64,000 bases of DNA from the NCBI GenBank assembly GCA_947095585.1, contig OX352761.1:109231890-109295889 (forward strand), given 5' to 3'. A program made the translations under genes and the position numbers. Positions 45,118 through 57,139 of this stretch are shown here, piece by piece. The stretch's first letter is position 1. The number at the start of each line of letters is the position of its first letter. The notes below the pieces were generated by a model. The model was not told the origin of the DNA. It did not search any database and was given only the letters and a program-made list of their open reading frames with translations. This DNA comes from Nephrocerus scutellatus (taxonomy: Eukaryota; Arthropoda; Insecta; Diptera; Pipunculidae).

Positions 45118-46075
45118 TCTATATTAACTTCGCGTGCCCGTGTGTTTGTGGGTTTGTGTGGGTTTGTGTGTGGGTTTGTGTGTCATGGAATCTTGCGATC
45201 AGCGATTTAACCCACTTCTCATAGCCCTAATTTATTGAAATTTTGTACACATGTATATTTCCAGTGACAATACTTTCTATTAAATTTTCAGGTCCCTCGG
45301 ACCTCGGGGTCGGGGGGCTCCCATACAAATATTTTAAAAAATTTGCCCGATTTTCTTAACATTTTATACAAATGTGTATCTCTGATGGACAACACTTTTT
45401 GTTAAAAAAATTGGAGAACCCAGGCCCGGGTTCGTGGGGCCCCATAACTTGTTATAAAAAAAATTAACCCGATTTTCTGTAAATTTAATACACACGTGTA
45501 TCTCCGATAGAAAACACTTTTTGTAAAAAATTTGGAGACCCCGGGCCCGGGTTCGTGAGGCCCCATAATTTTTTTTAAAAAATAACCAGATTTTCTTCAA
45601 ATTTAGTACACATGTGTATCTCCGATGGAAAACACCTTTTGTAAAAAATTTGGAGACCCCGGGCCCGGGTTCGTGAGGCCCATAACTTTTTTTAAAAAAA
45701 CATTAACACGATTTTCTTTAAATTGAATACACATGTGTATCTCCGATAGACAACACTTTTTGGATTTGGAGAACCGGGGCCCCAAAGTCATTGGGCCCCA
45801 AAAAATTGTTTAAAAAAATTAACCCGTTTTTTTTTAAATTTTATATTCGTGTGTATCTCCGATGGGCAACACTTTTTGCTAATTTTTTTTTTTAAAAAAC
45901 AACCCAATTTTTAAAAATTTTGTATCTCCGATGGACAAAATTTTTTGTAAAGTTTTTGGAGTGAGGTCCTGAGGTCCTGAGGCCCATATAAATTTTTTAA
46001 AAATTAGCTCGATTTTCTTAAAATTTTAACACATACCCATCTCCTATTAGAGAATTTACATAAAAAATTTTATTT
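45118..46075 (+). repeat. Helitron-linked module with a ~120-bp tandem array
   Basis: The start TCTATATTAACTTCGCGTGC matches 6599, followed by a GTGTGGGTTT microsatellite. From 45240 a unit of about 116-123 bp repeats roughly seven times. The landmark GTATCTCCGATGG falls at 45253, 45376, 45498, 45616, 45737, 45853, 45922 and 46037, so one unit is shortened to 69 bp. Each unit includes GGGCCCGGGTTCGTG and a T-rich AAAATTAACCCGATTTTCTT tract. Minus-strand frames at 45364-45791 repeat themselves and are not genes. The unit derives from the module that follows the Helitron helicase at 15235. Confidence 0.88.
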
Positions 46076-46079
46076 TTAT

Positions 46080-48020
46080 GGGTTGTTTTTGTTTATTAAA
46101 TTTCGTCCGATTAATATATAGAGGATATAGTAGAAACTTTCCAGTCTTCAAAAAATTTTCCTAAACGCAGGGATTCTTTGAAACGAAGCGAATTGCTAAG
46201 CAGTCAGCAGATTGTTTTAATACAATACAAATAATACCCTAAAAATGTTTGCCGTTTAAAACCTTAATGAAGATGAATGTAAGTCATGTTAATGGTAACA
46301 GCATGGACGATAAACAAAAACACACATCCCTAGGGCGCAATCAATGGAGAGGTGTGATGGTTCATCTATGTTGCTAGGATGTGGTAGGCTGAGTATTTTT
46401 CTTTTTTTTGGGGTTTTTTACGAAAAACGTAAATTACAGTGAAATTTAATTCATCACCAGTCATGTATTTTAATAATATTTCCTAAATTAATATCAATAG
46501 CATGCCAATTCGTAAGTCCTTCTTAAATAGAATGCAATAACAATATAATTATGGAATACATAAAACTGTTCTTATGGCCTGTACATTGCTAGTGGATTCT
46601 CAAGCATTCCCTCCTAACAATGTATATTAGCTTTCCCTATTCTAATATCAATATTATTTCACTGGCATGGAAAATAGTCCTTGAACTCTCTCTCTCTTTC
46701 TACATAAGCAGCATTTCGTTCTATTATCTTTGGCATCTTTTTCGGTGCATAAATACGAAATGTGCGAATTGAATATAAACAAATTCCTATCGAGCACAAT
46801 TGCATCATCGTCATTATCATAAGCTGTCGTGCCATCCTCTATGCCACACCTTCCATTGCTGCGTTTCAACAATAAATCTACTGCCACCAGCAACAGACAA
46901 AGTATGCATTTTCTTATTTTGCAAAGTTGTGCGATTTTTCCAACAGAAATAAAGGCGATCTTGCATACAACTGACAGGAGAGAATATTATTTCTAAAATC
47001 ACAATAGTCCTTCTACTTTGTACACACACACACACACACGCAGCAACGCCGTCAGCGCCAAAAGAAGGACGCTGTTGCTACTGTGCACCATTGTTATCTA
47101 TATTTATATACATATATATCAATGTGCGCTGCACTCTGTGCGTATTCAATTCAAAAAGGCTCCCTTCGGGCAGTCCTTGAATTACCAGAAGCTTTCATAA
47201 TTTCAACAGAGCCACAATGTATGAGGTGGGTACCTATGCTTCTTTATTTCTGTGCCGTATTGTCTCAATGCAAAAAAAAAAACGTATATGCCACAAAAGT
47301 GAATTTTACGATGGTGCCATTTTAGGGACACACTCATAAATATAGGAAACTAGTTCTTGCTGGTAAACAGAATAGAAAAGGAATGGCCAAAACCGGAAAA
47401 ACAAAACTCAACCAAGAATTTACTTAACATGAAGTAAGCAAATAAGTAATGCGATACGCGCTGCCAGAATACTATAGCGCAAGGACAACAAGGATGCGCC
47501 AACTATGCATAGCAATGCAGCAGTGCAGTGTTTTAGCTCTTCTAGCAGCATATGTATATAACGTAGTTTTAAGTAAATAATATTTGTAATACATATTAAA
47601 ACAACTCTGTTTGAAAATGAATCTGCTAAATTTATTTGTTTCTTCTTAGGTTTTGTAGGAAAGTGAAGTCAATGTAAATGCAATAGCTATTCTAGGAGCT
47701 CATGTGTTTAGTTGAAATGGGAGGAATGAAAAGAAGCGAAGTATCTATCTATTCACACTTTTCCTGGTTAAGGGTTCAACAACTATTTATCTGTGGCAAA
47801 TAAACGCAAGTTATACTCTTTAAAAGTGTGATGCATCACATCAATTTGAAATCAAAGAAAAACTCTCCAGAGTATTGCGAAACAAATCGAAGTGTATCTT
47901 AAGTGCTTAAGGATGCTCAAGTGAATTGCAAAGCAGTTTCATATTATTCAAATACACCCTATATAGGTACGGTGACCATCAGGACTGTCCTGGTTTTTTT
48001 ACATGTCTCTTGATATTATT
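46080..48020. other. No recognisable gene
   Basis: About 1.9 kb of AT-rich sequence. An AC dinucleotide run lies at 47021-47039. The frames at 46654-47035 and 47018-47325 overlap heavily on both strands and lack any domain. Confidence 0.45.
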
Positions 48021-48067
48021 TTGCAAATACAGGAGAGTACATTCTTTTTATAGACTTTAAATCCGCC

Positions 48068-48081
48068 TATGATAGCATAGC
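48068..48081 (+). repeat. Target-site duplication, left copy (right copy 48365-48378)
   Basis: TATGATAGCATAGC occurs at 48068-48081 and again at 48365-48378, exactly bracketing the SINE. The uninterrupted relative at 60600-60640 has this sequence once. Confidence 0.95.
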
Positions 48082-48364
48082 GTGGGCGCCGTGGCTCAGT
48101 GGAAGTGCACATGGCTGCTGAGCAGGAGGTTTAGGTTCGAATCCCAGCAACACCAAAAGTATTTTTCACTAATAGGTGACAAACGTTCCGCGAGTAATAA
48201 CTTGTCACGGAAAGCTTCTCAATTCGACGTCCGGACCCGGCCTTAAGTTGTGGGTCCCTTCCATTTGTGTACAAAAATTAACATGCGCAGCACAAATGGT
48301 CGCGAGAAGTTAGGCAGTTAGGCCTTGGACCGCAGTGGTCTGTCGCGCCGAATATTATTATTAT
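48082..48364 (+). mobile_element. tRNA-derived SINE (283 bp) inserted in the family B LINE
   Basis: The head looks like a tRNA: a Pol III A box TGGCTCAGTGG at 48092-48102 and a perfect B box GGTTCGAATCC at 48134-48144, 31 bp apart, with a tRNA-like start GGGCGCCG. The body has no coding frame. The 3' end is an (ATT)n run (48352-48364). A 14-bp direct duplication flanks it, as expected for LINE-mediated insertion. SINEs are non-autonomous and borrow the RT of a partner LINE. I could not see which LINE in this window shares its tail. It is not a tRNA gene, because the acceptor stem does not close and the 283-bp unit has a retroposon tail. Confidence 0.92.
48092..48144 (+). promoter_or_regulatory. 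Internal RNA polymerase III promoter of the SINE (A and B boxes)
   Basis: A box TGGCTCAGTGG at 48092-48102 and B box GGTTCGAATCC at 48134-48144 match the consensus for the split internal promoter of tRNA-type genes. This would have allowed transcription of the SINE. Confidence 0.85.
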
Positions 48365-49299
48365 TATGATAGCATAGCCAGATTAGAACTTTATAAAGCC
48401 ATGAGAGAATTCGGCATCCCAAATAATTGACCATAAGCAATGCTATAAGCCAAGTAAAAATATCCGGATCACTATCAAGCCCATTCAACATCTATAACGG
48501 GCTTCGACAAGGGGATGGAATGGCCTGCGTCCTCTTCAACCTGGCGTTGGAGAAAGTGATCCGAGACTGTAACGTAACAGTGAGAGGAACAATCCCCTAT
48601 AAGTCCATTCAGATACTGGCTTACGCAGACGATATTTACATCGTTGGTAGAAACCGAAGAGCTGTACAGGAAGTTTTCATCCAAATCGAGCAGGCGGGAC
48701 GAAATCTTGGGCTGCACATAAATGAGAGCAAAACAAAGCACATGGTGGCCACGTCTGCAAGTAGAAGATCCGACATTGGTCCCTCAATTCAAATAGTGGA
48801 GCGCGAATTTGAAGTAAGTGCAATCCTATAACTATCTCGGGTCAACTGTAGCAGCCGATAACAGCATGGAACCAGAAATACGCGCACGGTTGATTAAAGC
48901 CAACAAAGCCTAATATAGCCTTTCAAGGCTCTTCAAATCCAGGAACTTAACCATAACATCCAAGCTGCTGGTATATAAGACAATTGTCATACCAGTACTC
49001 CATATGGATATGGAGACTTGGGTGCTTAGCAAAAAGCATTCTGACTTCTTAGCCGCGTTCGAGAGAAAAGTCTTATGGAGAATTGTTGGCCCCGTATTTG
49101 AGAAAGGACGATTCCGGAGACTATAATGATGAGATCTACGAGCGTTACCGCGATGTCGACATCGTGAAGAAAATTAAGCTCTGTAGGCTCCGGTGGGCTG
49201 GATACCTAACTCGCATGAGCGAAGAGGATCCTGCTCGGAAAGTCCTTTGCGGTAGGGTTTATGGGACACGACAGCGAGGCCGGCCAAGCCTAATTGGAA

Positions 49300-51720
49300 T
49301 TTTTTTTTTGCAATTTAAATTTGCAAATTGAAACTTGCCAGCAACCAACTGCAAATTGCCAACAACCACTACTGCTTGCAAGTAGCAAATTCATAATTTC
49401 TTGGACGTTTTTAAATTATTCCGTGAAGAGGTGCCATTTTTATATTTGGGATTCCAAGTAGGAAAAAGCTCGCAATAGGATCCAATTTTCGGCACAACTA
49501 TTGTGCGCGTTTGTGGTTTTATTTGAGTTCAGTTTCGATTCATTGTTATCTCCCACTTTTAGTTGAATTCGCTCTTTGCATTGGTTAATTTGACATATGT
49601 CATTTGGATACGAAAAACTGACCAAAATGTAATCATTTGTTGTAATTTGGGAAAGATAATTTAAGCATTTTGGTTAATTCTAGCACTAACTCTAATAGAC
49701 AGGCTAAAGTCTAAGAGAATCGCAATAAACCTTTTAGAAAGTCGAGTTTTGGCTGGATATAGCAAAATATGCTTATGCTATGGACAAGTACAATGGATTG
49801 ATAATTTGAGTACCCAGGATTTTCCCCTCGAACGCTGCTAATAATTGAAAGTATCTACATTTAAGCACACAAGTCTCGAATCCGTATGTAAACAATGAAA
49901 TGACCATTTTATTACAAACCAGCAGCAAGAATGTTATATTTAATATCTAAAGTTTTTGTAGCATTTACTAGCCTTTGTTTATTCAATCCAAATGTTCATT
50001 GAAATTCTTTCATTTCCTGCGGAATTATTTCTAACATAAGTGATAAATTGTTTTATTCCAGCTATTGTACATGCATTTTAAATAAATCTTCCCTAAGAAA
50101 ATGCAAGGAAACCGATTTCCAAAGCTTTTATTAAGTATTTGTGTTCGAGAGTATTCTATTCCATTCTACTTCTATGGAATTTTCTCAAGGGCTGCTGAGC
50201 TATTATGTGTACCTGCTATTTTTCGATAGAGACAGAGAGTCGATGCTACAAATCTGTCTAATTAATTAAATGCCCAAAATTAGACTCTCGACCAAATATC
50301 GATTTTATCGATGTTTGGTAAGATCTTAATCCGGTTATATGTTATTGGAATTAAGGTAATGAGAAACATTTATGAGTAGTTAGATACTATTCCTTATGTA
50401 TAACTTCTTGCTGAGCAAATAATTTTCCTTGTAAGGAATTAACTAAGCAAACAAAGACGAACAACAACAACTTATAACGGAAATAATACAAAAGGAAACA
50501 CCATTGTTGTCCTTAGACGAAGGACAACAATAAGACAAAGGATATTTATAATATACCCATACAGATGGAACTCAACTTCTTGTGCTCCATTGTTGACAAT
50601 CGCATTATCCGTAAGCGATGCCCATACCAGTATTATATACACATACAGTTGGACGGACATACGCAACGCACTAAAACCATCGTTGAAATCAGTTCATTAA
50701 CTATTTACAATGTAAACTGGTCATTAAACAGGATTTACGGGGAGTACATAATAAGAGAACACAATAGCCGGGCAGTTACATTTGAGTGCGAGGACGCAAT
50801 TCTGCTTGCTTGATGATCTTCCGATAGGGGTACACGCATAGACGCACGTCATGTTAGTGCACTGATTATGATGCTGAGCTTTTTGTCTAAAAGTGAATTG
50901 TGTTATCCTTTCAGTTGCTAGTACATACATAAATACATAATCCTTTAATGCAAACACATACACCCACCCATCCACCCACGCACAGCGTACAACACAATTA
51001 CGCATTTCTGGGTCGAGCATTGCCAGCAAACGCAACTGAATCAAAAGAAAACAACAGTCCTAATATACAGCGAGCAAAGCAGAGCATTATGAAGCAAGAA
51101 AATAAAATCCAAATGGAGCATAAAACATAAAAGGAACCTCATTTGAAGCATAAATGTATGCGACACGCACGCACCAACAACATAAATAAAAATGACAACA
51201 ACACACAAAAAATAGCGTGGCTAGAGGAGTGGTAAGGTAGCATAGTGATAGTACAATATTTCACATAGTGCTCCTTTTTCTGATTACCTGAGAGTGTGAT
51301 GCGTAGTTGTTTGTGTGTGAATCGGGATTTTTACTTTTTTCATTTCCGTTTCCGTTTCTCTTCTTAATTCCACTTCGTACAGGACATCTCGGGATGAATT
51401 TGTGCGTTAGTTGTAAGCATACGTACATTGATGTCAGCGAAATTTCTTTCGCTCGTTTTCGCTTGTCGGTCGGTCTTCTTGTCATTTGTTGTTGCTCTAT
51501 GTTGATGTTTTTCCGCCAGTGTCATTTCGTCAGTTATGCTGTTGAAGGAAGCCATTACAATGGCACATACTCGTACAGGCCCAATTCTTTTTGACGTTGC
51601 TGTCGACAATTCAATGGACCATAAAGCCGCATAATTTTTTATGCTTGAATTGGTTGTTTCTTGTGTGAACAGCAGGTGAGATGGTTGGATGTGGTGCCAT
51701 CAGTAACCATCGAAAATATT
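49300..51720. other. No recognisable gene
   Basis: About 2.4 kb of mostly AT-rich DNA. Near 49305-49370 a low-complexity tract of GCAAATT and TTGCAAGTAG words occurs just past the LINE break. Frames of 60-106 codons (50565-51044, 51261-51609) overlap on both strands with no family signature, so I leave them uncalled. Confidence 0.45.
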
Positions 51721-51722
51721 TC

Positions 51723-52184
51723 TCAAACTGACCAGAAATGGACCACACGGATTAAGAAAACAATTTTCCACCTACTCGTTGAACCAATTAGACCTTCGTA
51801 TGAAGCAAGGAAACTGCTTATGTCAATGTTGATAAGATACTCGTAATAAGTGTCGTTGTAGAAGATAGCTCCTATATTGAGATTACATTTTTGGGAGAGG
51901 GCTAGACAAGTACAGAGAAGATTTATAATGGTCTCCTCCTCCTCCTCATCCATGCAGCTTCTGCAGATGTCATTTGAGAAGACTCCAAGGCGTGCTGCAT
52001 GCATGCCTATGAGACAGTGTCCAGTGATGACACCTACAATAGCACCTATGTTCGATTTTTTTTGAGAGATCAAACTCTTGGAGTGTTTTGTATTCAGCTT
52101 GGGCCAGATCTGTTTTGTCGCTATGCAAGTTATACCGGTTGACCACCTCCGGTTAGTTTTTTCATTAGCAGCCCGCTTTAACAT
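51723..52184 (-). pseudogene. LINE C-terminal tail, same family as 10994-12190
   Basis: The minus strand reads IATKQIWPKLNTKHSKSLIS, then GAIVGVITGHCLIGMHAARL, SNDICRSCMDEEEEETIINL and CTCLAL. The CRSCMDEEEEETI block is shared word for word with the copy near 11965. It is open for 153 codons, although everything upstream is lost. The extension past about 51870 (DISSFLASYEGLIGS) is the end of the tail. Confidence 0.82.
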
Positions 52185-52189
52185 ATGTT

Positions 52190-53310
52190 TGTCATATATT
52201 GATTGGTATTCCTAGAGAACCATATTCAGGTAAGATGTGTATTTTGCAGCATTTCCCCCATGTGGCACGTTTGGATCGCCTTTATTCAGAGTTGTACTCT
52301 GTAAGGGCGAACCTATATTCATGCGTTTGTCAGAGTTAAAGAGTTATCTGACTTTCTTCCTAAGTTTAGTCAGCTGGTCGTTCCACCAGTGAACTTTTCG
52401 TTTACACAAGCTAGTTTTAGGGACACAGCTGTCAAGTCATGGTACGTTTTTCTACTGTAAGCCTATTTTTTCCACTATACAGCACCTAACCAAAGACCAG
52501 ATCAAAAACTTAACATTTAATAGAATTCGTGTCTTAAACTTTTTGTGCACAGACAGTGCAGAACTTTGACTAAATTTAGCAAGGTATCGTTTTGTTAAAA
52601 TTTAAAGGTTTTGGTTTTGCAATCAAGGCTCATCAAATAAATCATAATTACTTAGATACAAGAGATTGTAATGAAATATTAAAAACGTTATTTCATTGGG
52701 TTGCCAAGTAGTGATGTACTAATAAGTGGGCAATGTGGAGTCATGAGTCAATGTCTTTTGTTATAAGTCCATTACTATTTTTGTATGGTCGCAGGAGTGG
52801 AATGACAACCTACACAGAGAAAAGTGGATCTTGCAGGGGCTGCAACCTATCCAGTGCTGCGAATGTTATTGATATAACAAGCAGCGCTTTAACCAAAATA
52901 AATTGAGAAGAACTCCTATATCTGGTTTGAAGAATACTGATCTGTTTTATTTAGATTTCGTTCCTTTTTATACAAAATTTGTTATACTAATACTTACATA
53001 CTATATGAATCTACATAAAAGGGAAATAGGGTTTTTACATAAAGGGATGTTTTACTTTACTTATTCTATCAATGCATTTGACCCTTATTCTGAGTATTCA
53101 AATGCATTGGGTGCCTATCATAAAAAGTGTGATATATTGTGGCTTATCGCTGATGTTTACTTTAAATGTGTCAGCAACTGGTGCGTGTGCGTATTTCTAT
53201 ATTTAGTGTACATGGAAAATAGTTTTCTTATCGTTTTCTTGGCGTGGTGTGTGCTATGGTAGGTATACACTACAAGATCCTTTCTTGTATCCTTTGCATT
53301 TGATTCCATT
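52190..53310. other. No firm call
   Basis: Contains a 119-codon plus-strand frame (52903-53262) rich in Phe/Tyr/Val/Ile with no family signature. It may be an unrecognised upstream part of the LINE that follows at 53315, or accidental. Confidence 0.35.
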
Positions 53311-53314
53311 ATAG

Positions 53315-53935
53315 TAATTTTGGAGTCCCCCAAGGAAGACACGTTGGTCGTTTTATTTTTATTTTTGATTTTAATTGTACTAACTGAAGAATTGGCACAT
53401 TCTGTTTATGTTGATGTCATGAAAATTTACAGACATAATACACCCCCTTTTTCTTCCCTACTGTAAGATGACCTGAACGGGTTTTTTAACGTGGTGCCCA
53501 AACCATAAATGATAGTAAATGTCAAATTTTCCGAAATCGCCTACCTCCAACAACTAGTACCTATTTAATTTATCATGAACCTGCCCCTTCTGTCACTACT
53601 AGAAAAACGGGGTGTGATTTGCGACGAGGAAAGAACTCAACTCGTTGCCATATTGATAGCATCAATCAATAGAAGAGCAAATTATGCACTCGGCATCGTT
53701 ACTCGGTCGAAAGATTTTCGAATCATTATCTTATCTTTATTAGGCCAATTCTCACGAAGCCAAGTCAAATCACCGTATTATGATATCTATTCCATTCGAA
53801 TTAATTGTGTCCAACGAAGAACTATTAGTTTTGCCTCACGTGGTCTTCTTTGGTTGAATTTATATAAGGATCGTCTGAAATTGATTATTTTACAGACACG
53901 TATATTATTACGAATATGTTGGTTAATCAACTTAT
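53315..53935 (+). pseudogene. LINE RT fragment (motif B, thumb), heavily decayed
   Basis: RT motif B survives as LGVPQGRHVGRF near 53322-53355, followed by VYVDVMKIYR near 53410-53440 where YADD.KIYR is expected, so the catalytic DD is lost. Next are NDSKCQIFR near 53510 and a long frame to 53937 with INRRANYALGIVTRSKDFRI, YSIRINCVQRRTISFASRGL and LLWLNLYKDRLKLIILQTR. The last is the I..VQR.F.RFALR.L.W....L..Y..R..LL.L.TL block of Jockey/CR1-group LINEs. It ends abruptly at the family B fragment on the opposite strand. Confidence 0.72.
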
Positions 53936-54830
53936 AGTATGATCTTCGGTCATTGGTGGAGCCTCCAATTACTCAGTTAACTGGCCATTTAGTAACTCAT
54001 GAAAGTGCTCTTCCCATCGCTCTAAGATGCCTTTAAGATCGGCGATCAGATTACCCTCTTTTTCCTTGCAGTATGTGCAACGCGTTGTATATTGCGTCAT
54101 ACCGCGGACTCTTTGGTAGAACTTCCGCGCCTGGTGCGGTCCTTGCTTTCTGTACTGTTCCAGTTCACGGACGAGATTCTTCTCCTAGGCTGCTTTCTTT
54201 CTTTCGCCGGTGAACTGTTTTTTCATATCTTCTGAGCTCTTTATATTCATCTTCGCGTGTCCGCGTTCTATATTATAGTTGCATTGCTTATTCTTACGTT
54301 CAGTCGCTAGCTTATATTCGTCATCGAACCAGTTGTCTGATCTCTACGAATACTGCCTAAGATGGAGTCAGCAGTATTAATGACAGTATTCTTAAGATGT
54401 GATAATTTCTCTTCTACGCCCGACATCTCAGCCTTCAGGACTTACTCTTCCTGCATTTAGGGCGAGTCCTATCGCTTGACCGTAGTTGTTTCTGGTCTCT
54501 TCGTTGCGAAGGACAGCCGTGTTGACTTGAATCTGATTCGCGGATGTAGTCTTTCGTGATGATGCAATCCGCGCTCGGAGCACCATACTATCAAGATAGT
54601 GGTCCGAGTCGACGTTGGCACCTCGGTACGGTCGTACCGTCATCAGGTTCGGGTTGTGGCGGCGGTCTATCAACACGTGGTCTATCTGGTTGTGAGTGGC
54701 TCCATCAGGAGATACCCAGGTGTCTTTGTGGCCATCTCTATGACTCGTTGTCCATTGTCATTAGTGTTCTCTGTAAGCTATGGGTGCCAATGTACTGCCT
54801 GAATACAGGCTCCCTACCTATTTTAACTGG
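53936..54830 (-). pseudogene. RTE-like family B LINE: endonuclease end and RT linker
   Basis: The minus strand contains, after frameshifts, WVSPDGATHNQIDHVLIDRR and HNPNLMTVRPYRGANVDSDH (54720-54590). The SDH carries the catalytic histidine of APE-type endonucleases. Next come the linker DNWFDDEYKLATERKNKQCN near 54330, QYRKQGPHQARKFYQRVRG near 54160-54110, EGNLIADLKGILERWEEHFH near 54060-54005 and LLNGQLTELLEAPPMTEDH, ending at 53940. It covers the part of family B between the pieces at 12235-13070 and 13095-13995. The RT itself is missing. Confidence 0.8.
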
Positions 54831-54834
54831 ATTC

Positions 54835-57135
54835 ATAGCAACATGTAAAAAAACATTAACCTATGTACATATATATTATATGACGGCTTTGTGTTGGTTT
54901 GCAATCTTTAAGGAGGCCATTACATAAAAATTTTTGACAATCTATGAAAACATAAAATTTGGAACAAAATATTTGTATGGGAGACCCCTGACCAAAATTA
55001 CTGACCACTTCCAAAATATGTGCGGTTCTCGTTTTCTTTAAATACCAAATAGGATTGATAAATTTCAGGACGCTACTATTTAAAAATTTTGAAAAATTCA
55101 TAAAAATATTAGATTCGTATGGTGGTCCATTGCCCCAGAGGTCTGACCATTTTCAAGATGTGACGAAAAGTTGCTCATTATGGTTTAAAACCCCTACGAA
55201 AAGTTTGATGGGCTTGGCAGTCTATAGTTAACAGACATACATACGTACAGAGATTCACCTCTACATATTTAGATTTATTGTAAATGCCCGATGGTAACTT
55301 TATACCATCATTAAAATGAAATTAAATTAATTTCTGAACATTTCCCATTCCAATCCGCATCATACATAGGTTTTTTCTTTTTTTTTCTGCTGATACTCGT
55401 ATCATTGATAATTTGGCGTAGAGAGGTTGTTCGTAGTTGCGTCATGAAACCACTAAAATCCCACTGAACTGTTAAGTAAAACTGTAAAGAGTGATACTTG
55501 ATGCAGAATCCTTTGAAAGCAATTGAACCAAATGCTTCAAAGGAAGAAAAAATTAAAAAAATATCTTTTTCTGTTAGATTTCTTCACACTTCAGAATATG
55601 TTGTACTCGCGTACTCATCTCAGTTATTAAGCACTTAGGAATACATTTCCGGAAATTGGTCGGCTTAATCCTCTGAATCGCACTTCAATATACACATATG
55701 TGGAGCATAAGTAGCTTACTCCATTCGGCAGCAGTATTAGAGGAAAAATGTAACGTACAACGTATCATATCGCAGCAGCACTACTCGTGGTAACTGTAAA
55801 CATGTCCTCCTTTTTGTAAGTTTTGTAATATGAATCCGTGATATTTACTTTGGGCATATACGTCTTTGCAACGTTGCTGTTTCTTGCTTAGCACGATTTC
55901 TCCACATTCTGGCTAACAAACTCTTGCTGTTTAGCTGTCAGCCTGAAGGCAAAGTAATTCCAAAGCTATGTAAACTCAAACGTATTCCGCAAAGAATGAA
56001 TGTATGTGTGTGGTTTTCCTTCTGCTCAAATCAGCTAACACCGCAGTCTACTTCCTGATCCTTTGTTTGTTCGTCGTCGTCTACTCTTATTAACCGCTGC
56101 CAGTGGGCTTTCCACATTTGTATGTTTGTAATATGTACCTTTTCCAAACATAATAAAAACAAAAATAAACAAAAAATAGGCGGCATGGAAGGGAAAAATT
56201 CTCGTTCAACGGCTTTTCACATCATCCATCCTAGTGTCTCTTGGTTGCTGCTGCACCACCACCATTGCTTCACAATTCTCGCAGGAATAAAAAGAAACTT
56301 GCAAAATCATCCAGAATTATGATGCTGTACTCCTGCTACTCCTCCTACTCCAGCAGTTGAAGTGGTTCGCGTTACCGCGATTTACAGCAAATGTTTTGTC
56401 CAATTTTTGTTACTTTACTCCACTGATGGGTTTACTACAGCGTGTAGCTCCTCGAGTACGGTGTCTATTTGGTGTCCAATTTAACTCAGCTCTACACAGC
56501 CTTTGTAAATAAATATTTTCTTGTTATTGTTTTCCAAATTTTTTCTGTACATCTCTGGAGTATACAGATCGTACTATTAATTTGAAGTTTCGCGCCAAAC
56601 CGAGTGAATGAATGAATGAATGAATGAGTGAATGAATGAATGACGAAATATACGAGAGATATTACTGTGGGGTATAGGAAAACGAAAAATTTGAAAAGGT
56701 TTACTAAAGTCCTAGTTCCTCGCTGACAGGGAATTGTGATTTGCCCAGAATTGGAGCGTTTTGAACAAAGTTTTAATGATCCGAAGGATTTGTTTGTTGT
56801 TGTTTCTGTTGGTTTACTGCTTAACTCGTTCTTTATCTCAATCATTTCCAAATAGGATATTTCTCGTGTTTTGTGATACTCTAGTATGCCTTCAATGAGT
56901 CCTCCGAGAGGTTTCATTCAATTCACTGAAATGAATGTGAATTTTTCCGGAAGCATTATTTGCTTAAAATGAGGTAATTTATGTTCTGACAAAGAAAATT
57001 ATTAATCCCAAAACTTTTATGCTTTTCATTTTGTTGTAAAATTATAAAGGACTTAAATAAATTTAACATTCGGCTTGGCTTGTTGAAATTAGTTTTCTTG
57101 ATTGAAAAGTGTGTTCTTCATTCTTCGCTTACTGC
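54835..57135. other. No recognisable gene; one microsatellite
   Basis: About 2.3 kb AT-rich. A (GAAT)n microsatellite with one GAGT interruption lies at 56604-56643 and accounts for a repetitive SFTHSFIHS-type peptide in the minus-strand frame 56917-56492. Confidence 0.5.
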
Positions 57136-57139
57136 AATA

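Larger units (their letters stand above)
48021..49295 (+). pseudogene. RTE-like family B LINE RT, interrupted by a SINE
   Basis: FIDFKSAYDSIA (palm motif A, near 48040-48080) is split at 48081 by a SINE and resumes at 48365 with SIARLELYKAMREFGIP. The frame then runs through VKISGSLSSPFNIYNGLRQG (motif B), CVLFNLALEKVIRDCNVTVR and the intact catalytic LAYADDIYIVGRNRRAVQEV (YADD at 48622-48633), then LGLHINESKTKHMVATSASR. After a frame slip near 48825, thumb pieces and the tail follow: YNDEIYERYRDVDIVKKIKL, CRLRWAGYLTRMSEEDPARK and VLCGRVYGTRQRGRPS near 49120-49290. It is 5'-truncated and the last part of the tail is lost at 49295. This is the best-preserved family B palm in the window. Confidence 0.9.

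Noticed and set aside
45364..45791. Two minus-strand frames of 78 and 62 codons with similar sequence
   Set aside because: Both are readings of the ~120-bp tandem unit; their similarity follows from the repeat.
48084..48156. Functional tRNA gene
   Set aside because: A and B boxes are present, but the sequence continues as a 283-bp unit with an (ATT)n tail and 14-bp target duplications, and the acceptor stem does not close. It is a SINE.
52903..53262. 119-codon hydrophobic plus-strand frame
   Set aside because: No domain or homologous copy in the window. It precedes a decayed LINE but carries none of the expected RT finger motifs.
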